Below, one piece after another: positions 21,048 through 32,200 of a DNA stretch of 54,877 nt (its first letter is position 1; every line of letters begins with the position of its first letter). The notes beneath the pieces are model-generated. The model was not told the DNA's origin. It searched no databases and worked only from the letters and a program-made list of their open reading frames with translations. This DNA comes from Oscillospiraceae bacterium. Lineage in GTDB: Bacteria > Bacillota > Clostridia > TANB77 > CAG-508. A program made the position numbers and the translations under genes. The stretch spans positions 1 to 54,877 of the forward strand of contig WQVL01000008.1 in NCBI GenBank assembly GCA_009785865.1, given 5' to 3'.

Positions 21048-22877
21048 TTATAATTCATGTTCGTATTCTGGTGCAATAGGTTCTTCATTTATATGTGAAT
21101 CTGATATTTCTTCAGATTCTATAACTGGAGCAGTAATTGTACCTTCAGAACCTCCAGATGGACTTTGAGATTTAATAGCTGCAACATATTGCTCAGCAGT
21201 TTTCTTTTCAGCATTAGGGTTAGTTAGATCTTGTACCCATGAATGAAAAGTGGTAATAGAGTCTGTAGTTTCAACAGGAGTGTCCTCATCCATAATATAT
21301 ATTTTTGCAGGTGGAGTTGGTCTATCCGCAGGAAGTACTGCAAGAGCATTATCAAATTCTTGCTCCTCTTCAAAAGCATACTCATTATATATACCAGATG
21401 CATTAGGTGCCTGAGGGAGAACACTAAAACGTATATCTTCTAACACCTCATCTGCTACTTCATGAAACACAGTTTTTTCCTCGAGTAGAGTAGAAGTTTC
21501 TGTGTCATCGGATTCCTCTCTTGCTACAACTTGCAAAGATTGGTCTTCTGTAGGTTGCTCTACACCAATTGTTGAAACTGTAGTCGGAACTACTACTGCT
21601 GCTTCTTGATGTGGGACTACATCAATAGTTTTAGCGGTTTTATCTTCGCCGACAACTATTTCAGCCCCAGTAGTCTCAGGTGTTGGAACTGGATGTGCTA
21701 CTTCGTTTTCAGTAGCTTCAGCAACTTTATCTTCTACAACAACTATTTCAGACTCAGCAGTCTCAGGTGCTGGAACTGGCTGTGGCACTTCATTTAATGC
21801 AGCCATTGGGACATCAACATCATAATTATCACCATAATAACCATGCTTACCAACGTCATCTAGAGATGTTTTAGCCAAAGTTGTTTTTGCGAAATTACTG
21901 AAAATGTTTGCTTGGCTTAAACTTAAGTCCTTTAATTCTTTGGAGAGAATACCTATTGCACAAACCATTTTTTCTCTTGGAGATAAATTTTTAAAATCAG
22001 GACTACTTCTTAAAGCTTCAATTGTTGAAGGCAGTTTTGAAACGTGATAGCCACTTTCATTAGAGTACCTTGCTGAAGCAGTAGACATAGATGATAAATG
22101 CTCATCAGTACATAATTTAGCTAAAGTAGGATAGATATTATGAAAGTATAGGAATAAGTAACCTGGATTATCCCTCTGAGCAGATTTATAATATGCATAA
22201 TCAAATTTTTTCTTAATTATGGAACTTAAAATCTTTTTGTCTTCATCATTTAGATTATCTAGATCATTAGCTTTATCTTCTCCAAGTTGAGCTACGATTT
22301 CACTCTGCACACTCATTTCAGGGTCTGATTGTTCTAATTTTTCTATTAGAACTTGCTTATTAGATTTTGGTTTAGGTTCTTTTTTAATGTCTACAGGCTT
22401 ATTTTTATCGTCTTTATCAGCTTTCTTTTCTTCAGGTTTTTTTCCGTCCTCTTTTTTATTACCTTGAAGTCTATTAGTAAGATCTTCATCTTTTTCCTTT
22501 TGAGTCATATCTTTTCGGTCTTTTTTATCTTTACCATCTTTTTTGCCTTTTTTAGGATCCTCTTTTTGATTTCCTTTAGCGCCTTTTGAACGACCAGAAA
22601 GCTCTTCTTGGCGTATTTTCTTTTGCAGTGCTACAACTTGAGGAAAGAACTGAGCCTCTATCATGCTTTGAAAATCTTCCATTTCTTGATTAATTTGGCG
22701 ATCCCTTTTATTTCTGTCTGTTTCACGCTTATATTTCTCATCAAGAGATTCTTTATAATTAGAAAGTAAGTTTTGGTAATCTTGATGCAACTTCATTAAT
22801 AACTGTTTCGAAGAGGCAGAGCCATCATCAGTAAAATTAAGAAGTGGGTTCATAGAATTAACTCCATCATCACCCAT
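21048..22877 (-). CDS. Large charged protein of unknown function
   Basis: 609 residues from the ATG at 22877, which lies 9 bases behind GGAG. A GTG nine bases upstream is too close to that site. The N-terminal third is a coiled coil (MKLHQDYQNLLSNYKESLDEKYKRE) and then a Lys/Asp-rich segment of about 90 residues. The middle (about 195-340) is a folded-looking helical domain (KKFDYAYYKSAQRDNPGYLF; LSPREKMVCAIGILSKEL). The C-terminal part is Pro/Glu/Val-rich and low complexity, with an approximate repeat (VPQPVPAPETAESEIVVVED / VAHPVPTPETTGAEIVVGED). No signal peptide or membrane segment. I do not recognise a family. No in-frame CGG. Confidence 0.75.
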   Translation of the reverse strand: MGDDGVNSMNPLLNFTDDGSASSKQLLMKLHQDYQNLLSNYKESLDEKYKRETDRNKRDRQINQEMEDFQSMIEAQFFPQVVALQKKIRQEELSGRSKGAKGNQKEDPKKGKKDGKDKKDRKDMTQKEKDEDLTNRLQGNKKEDGKKPEEKKADKDDKNKPVDIKKEPKPKSNKQVLIEKLEQSDPEMSVQSEIVAQLGEDKANDLDNLNDEDKKILSSIIKKKFDYAYYKSAQRDNPGYLFLYFHNIYPTLAKLCTDEHLSSMSTASARYSNESGYHVSKLPSTIEALRSSPDFKNLSPREKMVCAIGILSKELKDLSLSQANIFSNFAKTTLAKTSLDDVGKHGYYGDNYDVDVPMAALNEVPQPVPAPETAESEIVVVEDKVAEATENEVAHPVPTPETTGAEIVVGEDKTAKTIDVVPHQEAAVVVPTTVSTIGVEQPTEDQSLQVVAREESDDTETSTLLEEKTVFHEVADEVLEDIRFSVLPQAPNASGIYNEYAFEEEQEFDNALAVLPADRPTPPAKIYIMDEDTPVETTDSITTFHSWVQDLTNPNAEKKTAEQYVAAIKSQSPSGGSEGTITAPVIESEEISDSHINEEPIAPEYEHEL

Positions 22878-23083
22878 ATATATCACTCCAATCTATCAAA
22901 TTCGTATTAAATATCTATATTTATTATACAACATATTTCTACAAAAAGTAAAGAAAATGCTAGGGGAACTTATATCAAGATAATCATACTTAAGCGATGG
23001 GCTAAGAGAAATATATTGTACTAAACTAATTATTGTTATATACTTTTAATGCTAGCATAAGAGTCTTAAGTAGGAGGCGAAAA

Positions 23084-24145
23084 ATGATTAAAAGAGAAGA
23101 AACAAGAAAGATACTAGTTGGGAATGTACAAGTTGGAGGAAATGACAAAGTAGTTATACAATCCATGACTAATACACTGACAAAAGATATAGATAAAACA
23201 GTGAAACAAATATTAGACTTAGAAGCGGTAGGTTGCGAAATTGCCAGAGTAGCTTGTTTGGATGTAGAAGATGCCAGAGCAATTGAAGAAATAAAGAAGC
23301 GAGTGCAGATACCAATAGTTGCAGATATACATTTTGATTATAAAATTGCGTTAGAGGCACTTGATAGCGGAGCCGATCAGATTAGAATTAATCCAGGGAA
23401 TATTGGGTCAGCCGAGAGAGTAAGAGCAGTAGTAGATAAATGTAGAACAAATAACATATCAATTAGAATAGGAGTAAATGGAGGCTCTCTTCCAAAAGAC
23501 ATGATTGAAAAACATGAGGGCAGAGTAGCGGATGCAATGGTAGAGAGTGCAAAAAGACATGTAGAAATTCTAGAAGCGCTAGAATTCTATGATATAGAAA
23601 TATCCTTAAAGGCATCTAATGTAGATTTATGTATTGAAGCAAATGAAAAAGCAGCAGAGATCTTTAACTATCCGTTACATTTAGGAGTTACACATAGCGG
23701 AACAGAATTTGGAGGAACTATAGCTTCTAGCATAGGGTTAGGGATACTACTAAGACAAGGAATAGGGAGCACAATGAGAGTTTCGTTGTCTAGTGAACCG
23801 GTAAAAGAAATAAAAGTAGCAAAAGAGATATTAAAGAACTGTTCACTATATAAAGGTGTGCCAACACTGATAGCATGTCCAACATGTGGAAGAATACAAT
23901 ATGATTTAATTCCAATTGCAAATGAAATAGAAGATTTCTTAAGTACAATAAAAGGTGATATAACTGTGGCAATAATGGGATGTGCGGTCAATGGACCTGA
24001 AGAAGCTAAGCATGCAGATATAGGGATTGCTGGAGGAAAAGGTGAAGGACTTCTATTTAAGAAAGGTGAAATTGTCCAAAAAGTGAGAGAAGAAAAGATG
24101 GTAGAAGTTTTGAAAGAAGAAATATTAAAGTTAATTAATGAATAA
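23084..24145 (+). CDS. ispG: 4-hydroxy-3-methylbut-2-enyl diphosphate synthase (IspG/GcpE)
   Basis: 353 residues from ATG 23084, chosen because TAGGAGGCGAAAA precedes it. An upstream ATG at 23033 has no ribosome site. [17 protein letters not shown]-like start ([19 protein letters not shown]), [22 protein letters not shown] and the iron-sulfur motif CPTCGR...CAVNGPEE are all present. It makes HMBPP in the MEP isoprenoid pathway, with ispH 23 bases downstream. No in-frame CGG. Confidence 0.97.
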   Translation: MIKREETRKILVGNVQVGGNDKVVIQSMTNTLTKDIDKTVKQILDLEAVGCEIARVACLDVEDARAIEEIKKRVQIPIVADIHFDYKIALEALDSGADQIRINPGNIGSAERVRAVVDKCRTNNISIRIGVNGGSLPKDMIEKHEGRVADAMVESAKRHVEILEALEFYDIEISLKASNVDLCIEANEKAAEIFNYPLHLGVTHSGTEFGGTIASSIGLGILLRQGIGSTMRVSLSSEPVKEIKVAKEILKNCSLYKGVPTLIACPTCGRIQYDLIPIANEIEDFLSTIKGDITVAIMGCAVNGPEEAKHADIGIAGGKGEGLLFKKGEIVQKVREEKMVEVLKEEILKLINE

Positions 24146-24168
24146 AAAGAGAAAAATGGAGGAGAAAC

Positions 24169-25033
24169 ATGGAAATATTACTTGGCAAAACAGCAGGATT
24201 TTGCTTTGGCATAGCAAATTCTGTAAAAAAAGCGGAAGAAGAATGTAAGACAAATGAAGAAACATATTGTTTAGGGGATTTAGCCAATAATCCACAAGTA
24301 GTAGAGGAATTAGAAGAGCAAGGACTTAGAATAGTAAATAGCTTAGATGAAATCCCGAAAGGAATTGACAGATTAATAATTAGAGCACATGGTATTCCGA
24401 AAGAGATATATGAAGAAGCTAGAAAAAGAAATATTAGATTAATTGATTTAACATGTCCTAAAGTTTTAAAAGTTCATAAAATAGCAGAAGAATATGCAAA
24501 CAAGGGGTACTACATATTTCTTGTAGGAAAAATAGGTCATCCAGAAACTATTCGGAACGATTAGTAATTGTGGAGATACATCAAATATAATAGAAAGTGC
24601 GAGTGACATAGAAAATGCTATTTCAGAATTTAAAGAATCGGATAAAAGTCAGCTCGCAGTTATTTCTCAAACAACTTTTAGTGTTCGAAAGTTTGATGAA
24701 ATAGTGGATGAGATTAAAAAGAATGTGGATAGCAATGCAAATTTAGAGATAACAAATACTATATGCGAAGCAACAAGGGCAAGGCAAGAGGAAACCAAAA
24801 CTATAGCTGAGCAAGTAGAATATATGATTATTATAGGAGGAAAGACTAGTTCGAATGTGACGAAGCTATATGAAGTTGCAAAAAAATATTGTAAAAACTG
24901 TGTGCATGTAGAAACAAAGGAAGAGCTTAAAAGTGAAGAGTTAAAAGGATTTGCCAAGATAGGGGTTATGGCTGGAGCTTCTACTCCAAAAAAATCCATA
25001 GAAGAAGTTGTTGAAATGTTAAAAATGATGTGA
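24169..25033 (+). CDS. ispH: 4-hydroxy-3-methylbut-2-enyl diphosphate reductase (IspH), one CGG recoding site
   Basis: Last enzyme of the MEP pathway, a 4Fe-4S protein. The three cluster cysteines are Cys12 (AGFCFG), Cys96 (LTCPKV) and the Cys of TNTICEATRAR. Corrected length is 287 residues, as expected. CGG 24553-24555 is read with a +1 shift to give Gly129 in GHPETIGTISNC. E. coli IspH has GHPEVEGT, so this Gly is conserved. Without recoding TAG follows three codons later and the third cysteine is lost. ATG 24169 follows AATGGAGGAGAAAC. Confidence 0.95.
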
Positions 25034-25086
25034 TAAAATAATAACGTGGAGTATACCAATTTTGAAGAAAAGGAGTCAAACAAAAG

Positions 25087-25827
25087 ATGAATCAGATTCT
25101 CATTCAAGAAAAACTATATGTAACAAGAGCTATGAAGAGAAAAGCTAAGCTTTCTAAAGCATGCTTTTTTATCTGTATCTTTTTGTTTGTTGTTTTATCT
25201 TCGTATGGGATATATGCAGAATATGATAGAAACAGGATGGCAGAACTTTCAAGAGACATATTAGCAGGTATGGAATTTGCAGAACCTACTACACAAAGAA
25301 GAACAGTAACTCAAGAACCGATAGTAGTAGTATTAAATGCTGACAGACAAGCAACAAGAGAAGTGGTAGTGCAAGAAATAGAAGAAGTAATAATGCCACA
25401 TATTGAAAAACATGTAGCGAGAGATGGAACAGTATATTATGCAATAGGAACAATAAGCATACCTTCACTCAATATAACTTATCCGATACTTTCAGTTACA
25501 ACATATGAGTTACTTGAAAAATCGCCAACTAGATTCTGGGGACCAAATCCAAACGAGATTGGGAACCTTAGTATAGCAGCACATAATTATAGAAATCATA
25601 GATTTTTCAGTAGAATTTCAAGATTAAATAATGGAGATGTAATAGAGATTACAGACTTGACGGGTAGAACATTGATATATGAAGTGTTTGACCAATACAT
25701 AGTAAATAGAAACGATGTGTGGGTAGTACACCCACGTGAAGAAGGAACTAGAGAGATAACATTAATAACATGTACAAACGACAGCAGGCAAAGAATAATA
25801 GTGAGAGCAAGAGTAATGGAAGAATAA
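25087..25827 (+). CDS. Sortase family transpeptidase
   Basis: 246 residues. An N-terminal transmembrane segment (about 20-40, ACFFICIFLFVVLSSYGIY) anchors it with the catalytic domain outside. The catalytic His is in SIAAHNYRNHRFFSRI, the Cys in EITLITCTND (TLXTC-type), and the Arg in RQRIIVRAR. It cleaves surface-protein sorting signals and attaches them to the wall. It lies just upstream of the adhesin cluster, whose members end in a hydrophobic helix and basic tail and are candidate substrates. The class (D or B like) is not settled. No in-frame CGG. Confidence 0.88.
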   Translation: MNQILIQEKLYVTRAMKRKAKLSKACFFICIFLFVVLSSYGIYAEYDRNRMAELSRDILAGMEFAEPTTQRRTVTQEPIVVVLNADRQATREVVVQEIEEVIMPHIEKHVARDGTVYYAIGTISIPSLNITYPILSVTTYELLEKSPTRFWGPNPNEIGNLSIAAHNYRNHRFFSRISRLNNGDVIEITDLTGRTLIYEVFDQYIVNRNDVWVVHPREEGTREITLITCTNDSRQRIIVRARVMEE

Positions 25828-25842
25828 TAGAAATGAAATAGT

Positions 25843-25874
25843 AAGAACATATTTTAAAAAGTATGTTCTTTTTT
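25843..25874 (+). terminator. Sortase terminator
   Basis: AAGAACAT and ATGTTCTT pair around ATTTTAAAAAGT, followed by a T tract. Confidence 0.75.
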
Positions 25875-25903
25875 CATGTGGAAAAGAGTGTTCGAAAAGT
25901 AAT

Positions 25904-26090
25904 GATGCGTAAGAAAGCACTTTAAATGGGTAGAATGAAATGAAATTGTAATAGAAGTTTAATATTAGGAAGGAGCTAAAAAGGAAAGTACATATCCCTA
26001 AGGAGAAACTGTCCAAACTTTTGCGATGGAAGCGTTTAAACAGTTATTTCCATTTACATTGTTTATAAATAATAGTACGATTTATATAGA
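25904..26090 (+). ncRNA. Promoter-like block and structured leader of adhesin 1
   Basis: The gap 25828-26142 contains the box ATGCGTAAGAAA (25904-25915), then GAAATTGTAATAGAAGTTT and TAATAT (about 25942-25965), and the leader with TATCCCTAAGGAG (about 25992), a hairpin (ACTGT...ACAGT with inner AAAC/GTTT), and CCATTTACATTGTTTAT...ATAGTACG. The same elements precede adhesins 2 and 4. The start of transcription and the ligand, if any, are unknown. Confidence 0.5.
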
Positions 26091-26142
26091 AAGAGTAAAT
26101 TCAAAGGCGAACTTTGAATCAATTAAAGGAGAAATGATGGAT

Positions 26143-29116
26143 ATGAATACTTTTCATTTTATAGCGATAATGATAATAGCGATGTGTATAGGATTAATAT
26201 ATCTAATAGATAAAGCAAAGAAGAACAAATTAGAGTTGGGAATGCAAAGGGCAGCAGGAATAATAGCAGTAGTAATGTTACTAACTGTAAATTTACCAGT
26301 ATTGGCAACTCTATATGAAGAAATAATGACGGACGATGATCAGAGTAATAGTGCCTACTATTGTGATGAAGAGGAGAATAATATAAAAGAAGATGAAGAA
26401 GGTGCAGAATATATTTATGAAGAAAAAAGAGAAAAATGGGAGTATAAAGAAATAGTAAAATTAGGTGGTTATATACCAATAATGCCACTACTTACTTCTA
26501 TCGACTTTCCAACTGGCGCTATTACAGTTGCAAATGGAGAGACAGTAGAAATAGTAGCAGGAGCAGTTGTTACTGGAGATATAACTGTTCAAGCTGGAGG
26601 AATACTGTATATAGAAGATGGTGCAATAGTAAATGCGCGCGTTATAACATCAGGAAACTTTACAATGAACGGAGGAATAATCAGTGGAAACACTGCTACT
26701 GTCGGTGGCGGAGTGGATATGGTCGGTGGTACATTTACAATGAACGGAGGAGAAATCAGAGACAACATTGCTACCGGTTGGGGTGGCGGAGTACGTGTGT
26801 TTGGAGGAATTTTCACAATGAATGGAGGAGAAATCCATAATAATACTGTTTCTGGTACTAATTGGCGGTGCTGGACCTATCGGCGATGGAGGAGGAGTAC
26901 ATGTAGACGTTGGAACATTTATAATGAATGGAGGAGAAATCCACAATAATACTGCTCGTTTTGGTGGTGGTGGAGTAAGCGGATCACTTACAATGAATGG
27001 AGGAGAAATCCATAATAATACTGCTGCCGGAGGAGGAGGAGTATCACTTCCAATGTTCAATGGATTTACAATGAATGGAGGAGAAATTAGAGACAACACT
27101 GCTGGTTATGATGGTGGTGGAATAAGATCGAATATGGAAAATGCAATTATAATAAATGCAGGAGAAATCAGAGGAAACACTGCTGGACGTTATGGCGGAG
27201 GAATACATGGTGGACAATTTACAATGGAAGATGGGAAAATCAATGGTAATACTGCTAGTCGTGGCGGAGGTGTACAGCCATCATCTGGTGTACATACAAT
27301 GAATGGAGGAGAAATCAACGGTAATACTGCTATTGGCGGCGGAGGTGTGGTTCTAACTGGGCTTAATCCAAGTTTTACAATGAATGGAGGAGAAATCAAC
27401 GGTAATATTGCTCATACCGAAAGCACGCTTATTGCTAGTGGTGGAGGTGTAAGTGTAAGTGGTGGAACCTTTACACTGAATGAAGGAGAAATCAATGGTA
27501 ACACTGCTAGTAGTGAAAGCGCTGCTCTTGCTATGGGCGGAGGTGTGATTATTGTTAGTTTAGGAACCTTTATAATGAATGGAGGAGAAATCAATGGAAA
27601 TACTGCTGGCAGTGATGGCGGAGCTGTAAATGTACACCATTCAGGAACTTTTATAATGAATGATGGGCAAATTAGTAAGAATGTTGCAAATAATAATGGA
27701 GGTGCTTTTTATATATTGCGTACAATTACACAAAGTGGAGCACTTACAATCAATAAAGGTATAATAAGTGATAACATTGCAAATAATGGAGGAGGACTTT
27801 TTACAGCTCATAGAAATCTCCTTGCACCACACATTATTATTGAAAATGAAGTGATATTTACAGGAAATGTGGCTCGTCATGGTTTATTCATAGATAATCC
27901 AATGGCAGCGAGAAATCCACAAATAATACCAGGAACAGTAAGTATTCTTGATACACATGCATTTACTAACTACGATATTAATGTAGAGGCACTTTCAGGA
28001 AACCAAATGGTTAGTGTAACTTTTGCAGTAAGAAATGGCGAAGGAGGAACACTAACAGCAGGAGGGAATACGGTTAGTGGGGCAGCGCAAGGACAAGTTA
28101 TAGCAAATCCTAACGAAACAGTAAATCTTACAGCGGTGCCAGCAACTGGTTGGGAAATAGAAGCATGGTATATAAATAATGTACGTCAAACTGGTCCAAT
28201 ATCAAACATATTAGACCATATAGCAGCAGGAGTAGGACCATATCATATAGAAATATTATTTGTAGAAGAAGACCTGTTATTTAACTTAGCATTAAGAACA
28301 TTTATCTCACAAACAGAAACAAATGGAGTAACAAATAATACTAACAGAGCACCGATTGTGTCAATGCCAAGTGTATTTACAGGAGAATTAATATATACAT
28401 TCCCAGTAGATAAATCAGTAAACCCAGTGCAAATGACAAATGGAAGCATAATGATCCAGACAATAAGGATATTTAATGAGGGAACAATAGCAGGATATGT
28501 AAATGAGATAGTAAATGATATCCCAGCAGGATTAGAATTCTTACCAATGCATAATACAAACGTAAGCTATGAATGGATAATGTATGATGTAAGTGGGCAA
28601 GTAACTACAGACGTATCAGAAGCAGTAGAAATAAGGACAAGGTACTTGGAGAACAATTCAATAGGAGCATTTGATCCAGACTTAGGAGTGATAGTAGGAA
28701 ATCCAGACTATAGAGATATCCAAGTAGCATTCAGAGTAACATATGAAGGAGGAACAGGAAGAATCATAGTGAGTAGATCAGAAATATACGACGCAGAAGC
28801 ATATGGAGGAGGAACAATAGGATATATCAACTTACTGGACGAAGAGAATGATACAGAATATATGTATGTAGTACGTACAGATGATAATAATGGCAATGGT
28901 AACGGTAACAAAAATAATGGTAGCAACAATGGAAACGATGATGACGAAGATGATGGAGAAGTAAAAGGAGAGTATCGTCCAGAAGAAGAGAAGGACAATC
29001 AAGGAAAAGGGAATGCAGTAAGTACAAATGACCCAATCAGCAGTGCTAGATATATAGTATTAATAGCTATAGCAATGACAAGCTTGATTGTACTACTGAG
29101 AGAAAAGAGAAAATAA
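26143..29116 (+). CDS. Beta-helix repeat surface adhesin 1, one CGG recoding site
   Basis: Read through CGG 26866-26868 it has 990 residues. ATG 26143 is chosen because the family starts MNTF(H/Q)F and the same spacing from AAAGGAG is seen in all. Two N-terminal hydrophobic segments (about 5-22 and 36-55, the second ending NLPVLA, signal-peptide like) precede an acidic linker. A long right-handed beta-helix follows, built from many FTMNGGEI(S/R)GNTA-type repeats as in polymorphic outer-membrane-protein repeats. Near the C-terminus are a Gly-rich domain (AVRNGEGGTLTAGG...WYINNVRQTG), an LALRTFISQ-type domain, GEVKGEYRPEE, an Asn-rich linker and an anchor helix. CGG restores Gly242 (GTNWGAGPIGDGGGV). 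It should be surface-exposed and adhesive by analogy. Confidence 0.9.
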
Positions 29117-29131
29117 ATAATAAAAAACTTC

Positions 29132-29164
29132 AAAAATGCAGGAATGAGTATTTCTGCATTTTTT
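29132..29164 (+). terminator. Adhesin 1 terminator
   Basis: AAAATGCAG and CTGCATTTT pair around GAATGAGTATTT and are followed by T. The same tail-and-terminator arrangement recurs at 31904-31937. Confidence 0.75.
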
Positions 29165-29189
29165 GTCGACTTCTTTCAGATAGAAAAAC

Positions 29190-29219
29190 TTGCGAAGAAA
29201 ATACAAAACATGATACAAT
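29190..29219 (+). promoter_or_regulatory. Promoter of the ABC transporter gene
   Basis: TTGCGA (29190-29195), an 18-base spacer, TACAAT (29214-29219), about 33 bases before ATG 29253. Confidence 0.5.
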
Positions 29220-29252
29220 TGCAAAAGTGTCAATAATGGAAGGAGCTTTTAG

Positions 29253-31807
29253 ATGTTAGAATTAAAGAATATAAAGAAAGATTATATAGTTGGAGATAAT
29301 GTTATACAAGCACTAAGAGGTGTATCTCTAAACTTTAGAAAGAGTGAATTTGTATCAATACTTGGTCCAAGTGGTTGTGGGAAAACAACATTATTAAACA
29401 TAGTTGGAGGGTTAGATAGGTATACAACAGGAGACCTAGTAATTAATAATATATCTACGAAGAAATACAAAGATAGTGATTGGGATAGTTATAGGAATAA
29501 TTCTATAGGATTTGTTTTCCAAAACTATAATCTAATTACACATCAAACAGTTCTTACAAATGTAGAACTAGCCCTTACATTATCACGGAGTTTCTAAAGA
29601 AGAAAGAAAAAAACGTGCAAAAGAATCTCTTGAAAAAGTAGGTTTAGGGGATCAATTATATAAAAAACCAAATCAATTATCAGGTGGGCAAATGCAGAGA
29701 GTTGCTATTGCAAGAGCATTAGTAAACAATCCTGATATTATACTTGCAGATGAGCCTACGGGAGCACTGGATACAAAAACTAGTGTACAAATAATGGAGA
29801 TTTTAAAAGAGATATCTAACGATAAATTAATTATAATGGTAACACATAATCCTACGATTGCTGAGAACTATTCTTCTAGAATTGTAAAATTATCAGATGG
29901 AGAAGTTATAGAAGATTCTGATCCATATACAGTGGAAGAAGAGAAAAGAGAAGGAAGACGAAAAACTAAAGCTACAAAAAAAGTTTCTATGAACTTTTTC
30001 ACAGCATTAGGCTTAAGTATGAACAACTTATTAACTAAAAAAGGAAGAACTTTACTTACAGCCTTTGCAGGGAGTATTGGAATTATAGGGATTGCTGCTA
30101 TTATGTCTTTATCAAATGGAATACAAAGATATATAACGAGAGTAGAAGAAGATACACTATCTTCATATCCTTTAGTAATAGATGAAGTAACTATAAATAT
30201 GGGAGCTATGATAGTAGGATTAATGGAAGCCAATAGACCAAATGAAGATGTGCGGAGAAGAAGGCTATATATATTCAAGAGAAATCATGTCTAACATGGT
30301 ATATACGTTGTCTAATCAACTACAAAGAAATAATTTAGAAGCATTTAAAGCATATTTAGAAAGCCCAGACAACCCTGTTAGGGATAGTATTAGTGCTATA
30401 CAATATGTATATCATATAGATCTTAATCTTTTTAGAAGATTAGAGACAGGGGACATTCTACAGGTAAATCCAAACCAAGTATTTGCATTCTTAGGAGCAG
30501 GCGGACAAACCGGAGAAGATGAAGCAGAAAGTGCTGGAAATAATGCAGGAAATTTCGGACCTATGGGAGGCAATAATGATATATGGCAAGAGTTACTAGA
30601 CAATCAAGACTTACTAAGAACACAATATGATATTTTAGCAGGACGATTTCCAGAAAGTCATAATGAGGTAGTATTAATTATTAATGAAGATAATACTATA
30701 AGTGATTTTACGCTATATGCATTAGGGTTAAGAGATACAAGTGAATTAATGGGCATGTTTGCAGCAATGCAAAGAGGAGAAGAAATAGAAGAACTAGATC
30801 CTGTAAGACATACTTTTGAAGAGTTATTAGAATTAGAATTTAAACTTATTTTAAACTCAGACTACTTTGAAAGGGTAGGAAATGTATGGGTAGATAGAAG
30901 GCATGATAGTGAGTTTGTGGAGAATCTGTTTGAGAATGCAGAAACCATTAACATAGTAGGTATTTTAAGACCAAATGAAGAAAGTGTTGCTACTGCAATG
31001 TCAGCAGGAGTGATTGGATATACACCAGAACTAAAAAGACATGTTATAAATAGGGTTAATGAATCGGAAATTGTTAGAGAGCAAAGAGAAAATCCGGAAA
31101 TAAATATATTTACAGGAATGAATTTCCCAACTGAGGAAGAAATGAATGCAGCAGTGCTAACTGGAGGAACAATGGGGATGTTTAGCACATTTGAAACTAA
31201 TTTACTAATATTAGGAGCAATGGATTTAAATACACCTGCCTCTATCAGAATATTCCCAGCTAACTTTGAGGGGAAAGAAAATATAACAGATATGATAGAC
31301 AACTATAATCAAAGAATGAGAGACGAAGGAAGAGAAGATTACGTTATTAATTATACAGATATTGTTGGAATGATGATGAGTTCAATAACAGTTATTATTA
31401 ATGTAGTTAGTTATGTTCTTATAGCCTTTGTAGGTATTTCATTGGTTGTGTCTTCAATAATGATTGGAATTATAACATACATTTCAGTATTAGAAAGAAC
31501 GAAAGAAATAGGAATCTTAAGAAGTATAGGTGCATCTAAGAAAGACATATCTAGAGTATTTAATGCAGAAACTTTTATAGTCGGAATAGTTGCAGGACTA
31601 ATAGGAATAGGAATAACATTATTGCTTACAATTCCGGCAAATATAATTATACATGCAGCAACGGGTGTTTCTAGTATTGCACAATTACCTCTAATAGGAG
31701 GAATTGTACTTGTTATCATAAGTATGCTACTTACAATGGGAGCAGGATTAATACCAGCTAAGATGGCAAGCAAAAGAGATCCAGTTATAGCACTAAGAAC
31801 GGAATAG
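29253..31807 (+). CDS. MacB-type ABC transporter, ATPase fused to permease, two CGG recoding sites
   Basis: One fused polypeptide of 850 residues. The ATPase half (1-230) has Walker A LGPSGCGKTT, Q-loop FVFQNYNLI, signature LSGGQMQRVAIARAL, Walker B IILADEPTGALD and the switch His in VTHN. The permease half begins with a transmembrane segment (about 265-287, LLTAFAGSIGIIGIAAIMSL), has a large extracellular domain, and ends with three FtsX-type helices. CGG 29586-29588 restores Gly112 (LTLSGVSKEERKKRAK). CGG 30253-30255 restores Gly334 (EDVGEEGYIYSREI). Such pumps export peptides or lipoproteins. The substrate is unknown. It stands alone between two copies of an adhesin 3' end. Confidence 0.92.
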
Positions 31808-31812
31808 CTCAT

Positions 31813-31905
31813 ATTAGCAGTGCTAGATATATAGTATTAATAGCTATAGCAATGATAAGCTTGACTGCACTATTAAAAGAAAAAATAAATAATAAAAGAT
31901 TTTAA
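31813..31905 (+). pseudogene. Remnant of an adhesin C-terminal anchor
   Basis: Directly behind the ABC transporter stop, the + strand encodes ISSARYIVLIAIAM, then ISLTALLKEKI and a stop, i.e. the anchor helix and basic tail of the adhesin family, with no start codon or upstream body. It is followed by a terminator similar to that of adhesin 1. It is evidence of recombination that left only the last 31 codons of a paralogue. Confidence 0.8.
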
Positions 31906-31937
31906 AAATGTAGGAATAAATTGTTTCTACATTTTTT
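31904..31937 (+). terminator. Terminator shared by the ABC gene and the adhesin remnant
   Basis: AAAAATGTAG and CTACATTTTTT flank a short loop and a T tract. It resembles the adhesin 1 terminator at 29132-29164. Confidence 0.7.
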
Positions 31938-31963
31938 ATATGAAAAAATTGTTCAAAAGTAAT

Positions 31964-32155
31964 AATGCGTAAGAAAAACAATCAAATGGAAGAGAATGAA
32001 ATGAAATTGTCATAAAAGTTTAATATATGAAAGTCTAAAAGAGAAAGTGTAGTTCCCTAAGGTGAAGCAAGCGAAGTCTGTGAAATGAAAGGGTTTAGGG
32101 AAGAACTGCCATTTACATTGATTATAATAAATAGTACTATTTATATAGAGAAATT
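31964..32155 (+). ncRNA. Promoter-like block and structured leader of adhesin 2
   Basis: ATGCGTAAGAAA (31964-31975), GAAATTGTCATAAAAGTTT and TAATAT (about 32004-32027), then AGTTCCCTAAGGTGAAG (about 32050) and CCATTTACATTGATTAT...ATAGTAC (about 32108-32141). The same order as the leaders of adhesins 1 and 4, and largely that of adhesin 3. Confidence 0.5.
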
Positions 32156-32200
32156 AGGTTCGAAGGAGAAACTTTGAATTAATAAAGGAGAAATGTAGAT

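Noticed and set aside
25989-26085. Known c-di-GMP or other named riboswitch in the adhesin leader
   Set aside because: I could not match the conserved elements to the consensus of the c-di-GMP-I, c-di-GMP-II or purine classes, so no name is given.
26866-26868. CGG reassigned to another amino acid in the zero frame
   Set aside because: Reassignment would not repair the frame; the downstream homology is in +1 in every case.
26589-27594. Long open frames on the minus strand opposite the beta-helix repeats
   Set aside because: They are antisense reflections of the GGN-rich repeats (Pro-rich PPPFIV-type products) with no ribosome sites.
26638-27600. CRISPR array suggested by regular ATGAATGGAGGAGAAAT-like repeats
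   Set aside because: The repeats vary in length and encode an in-frame protein repeat; there are no unique spacers or cas genes.
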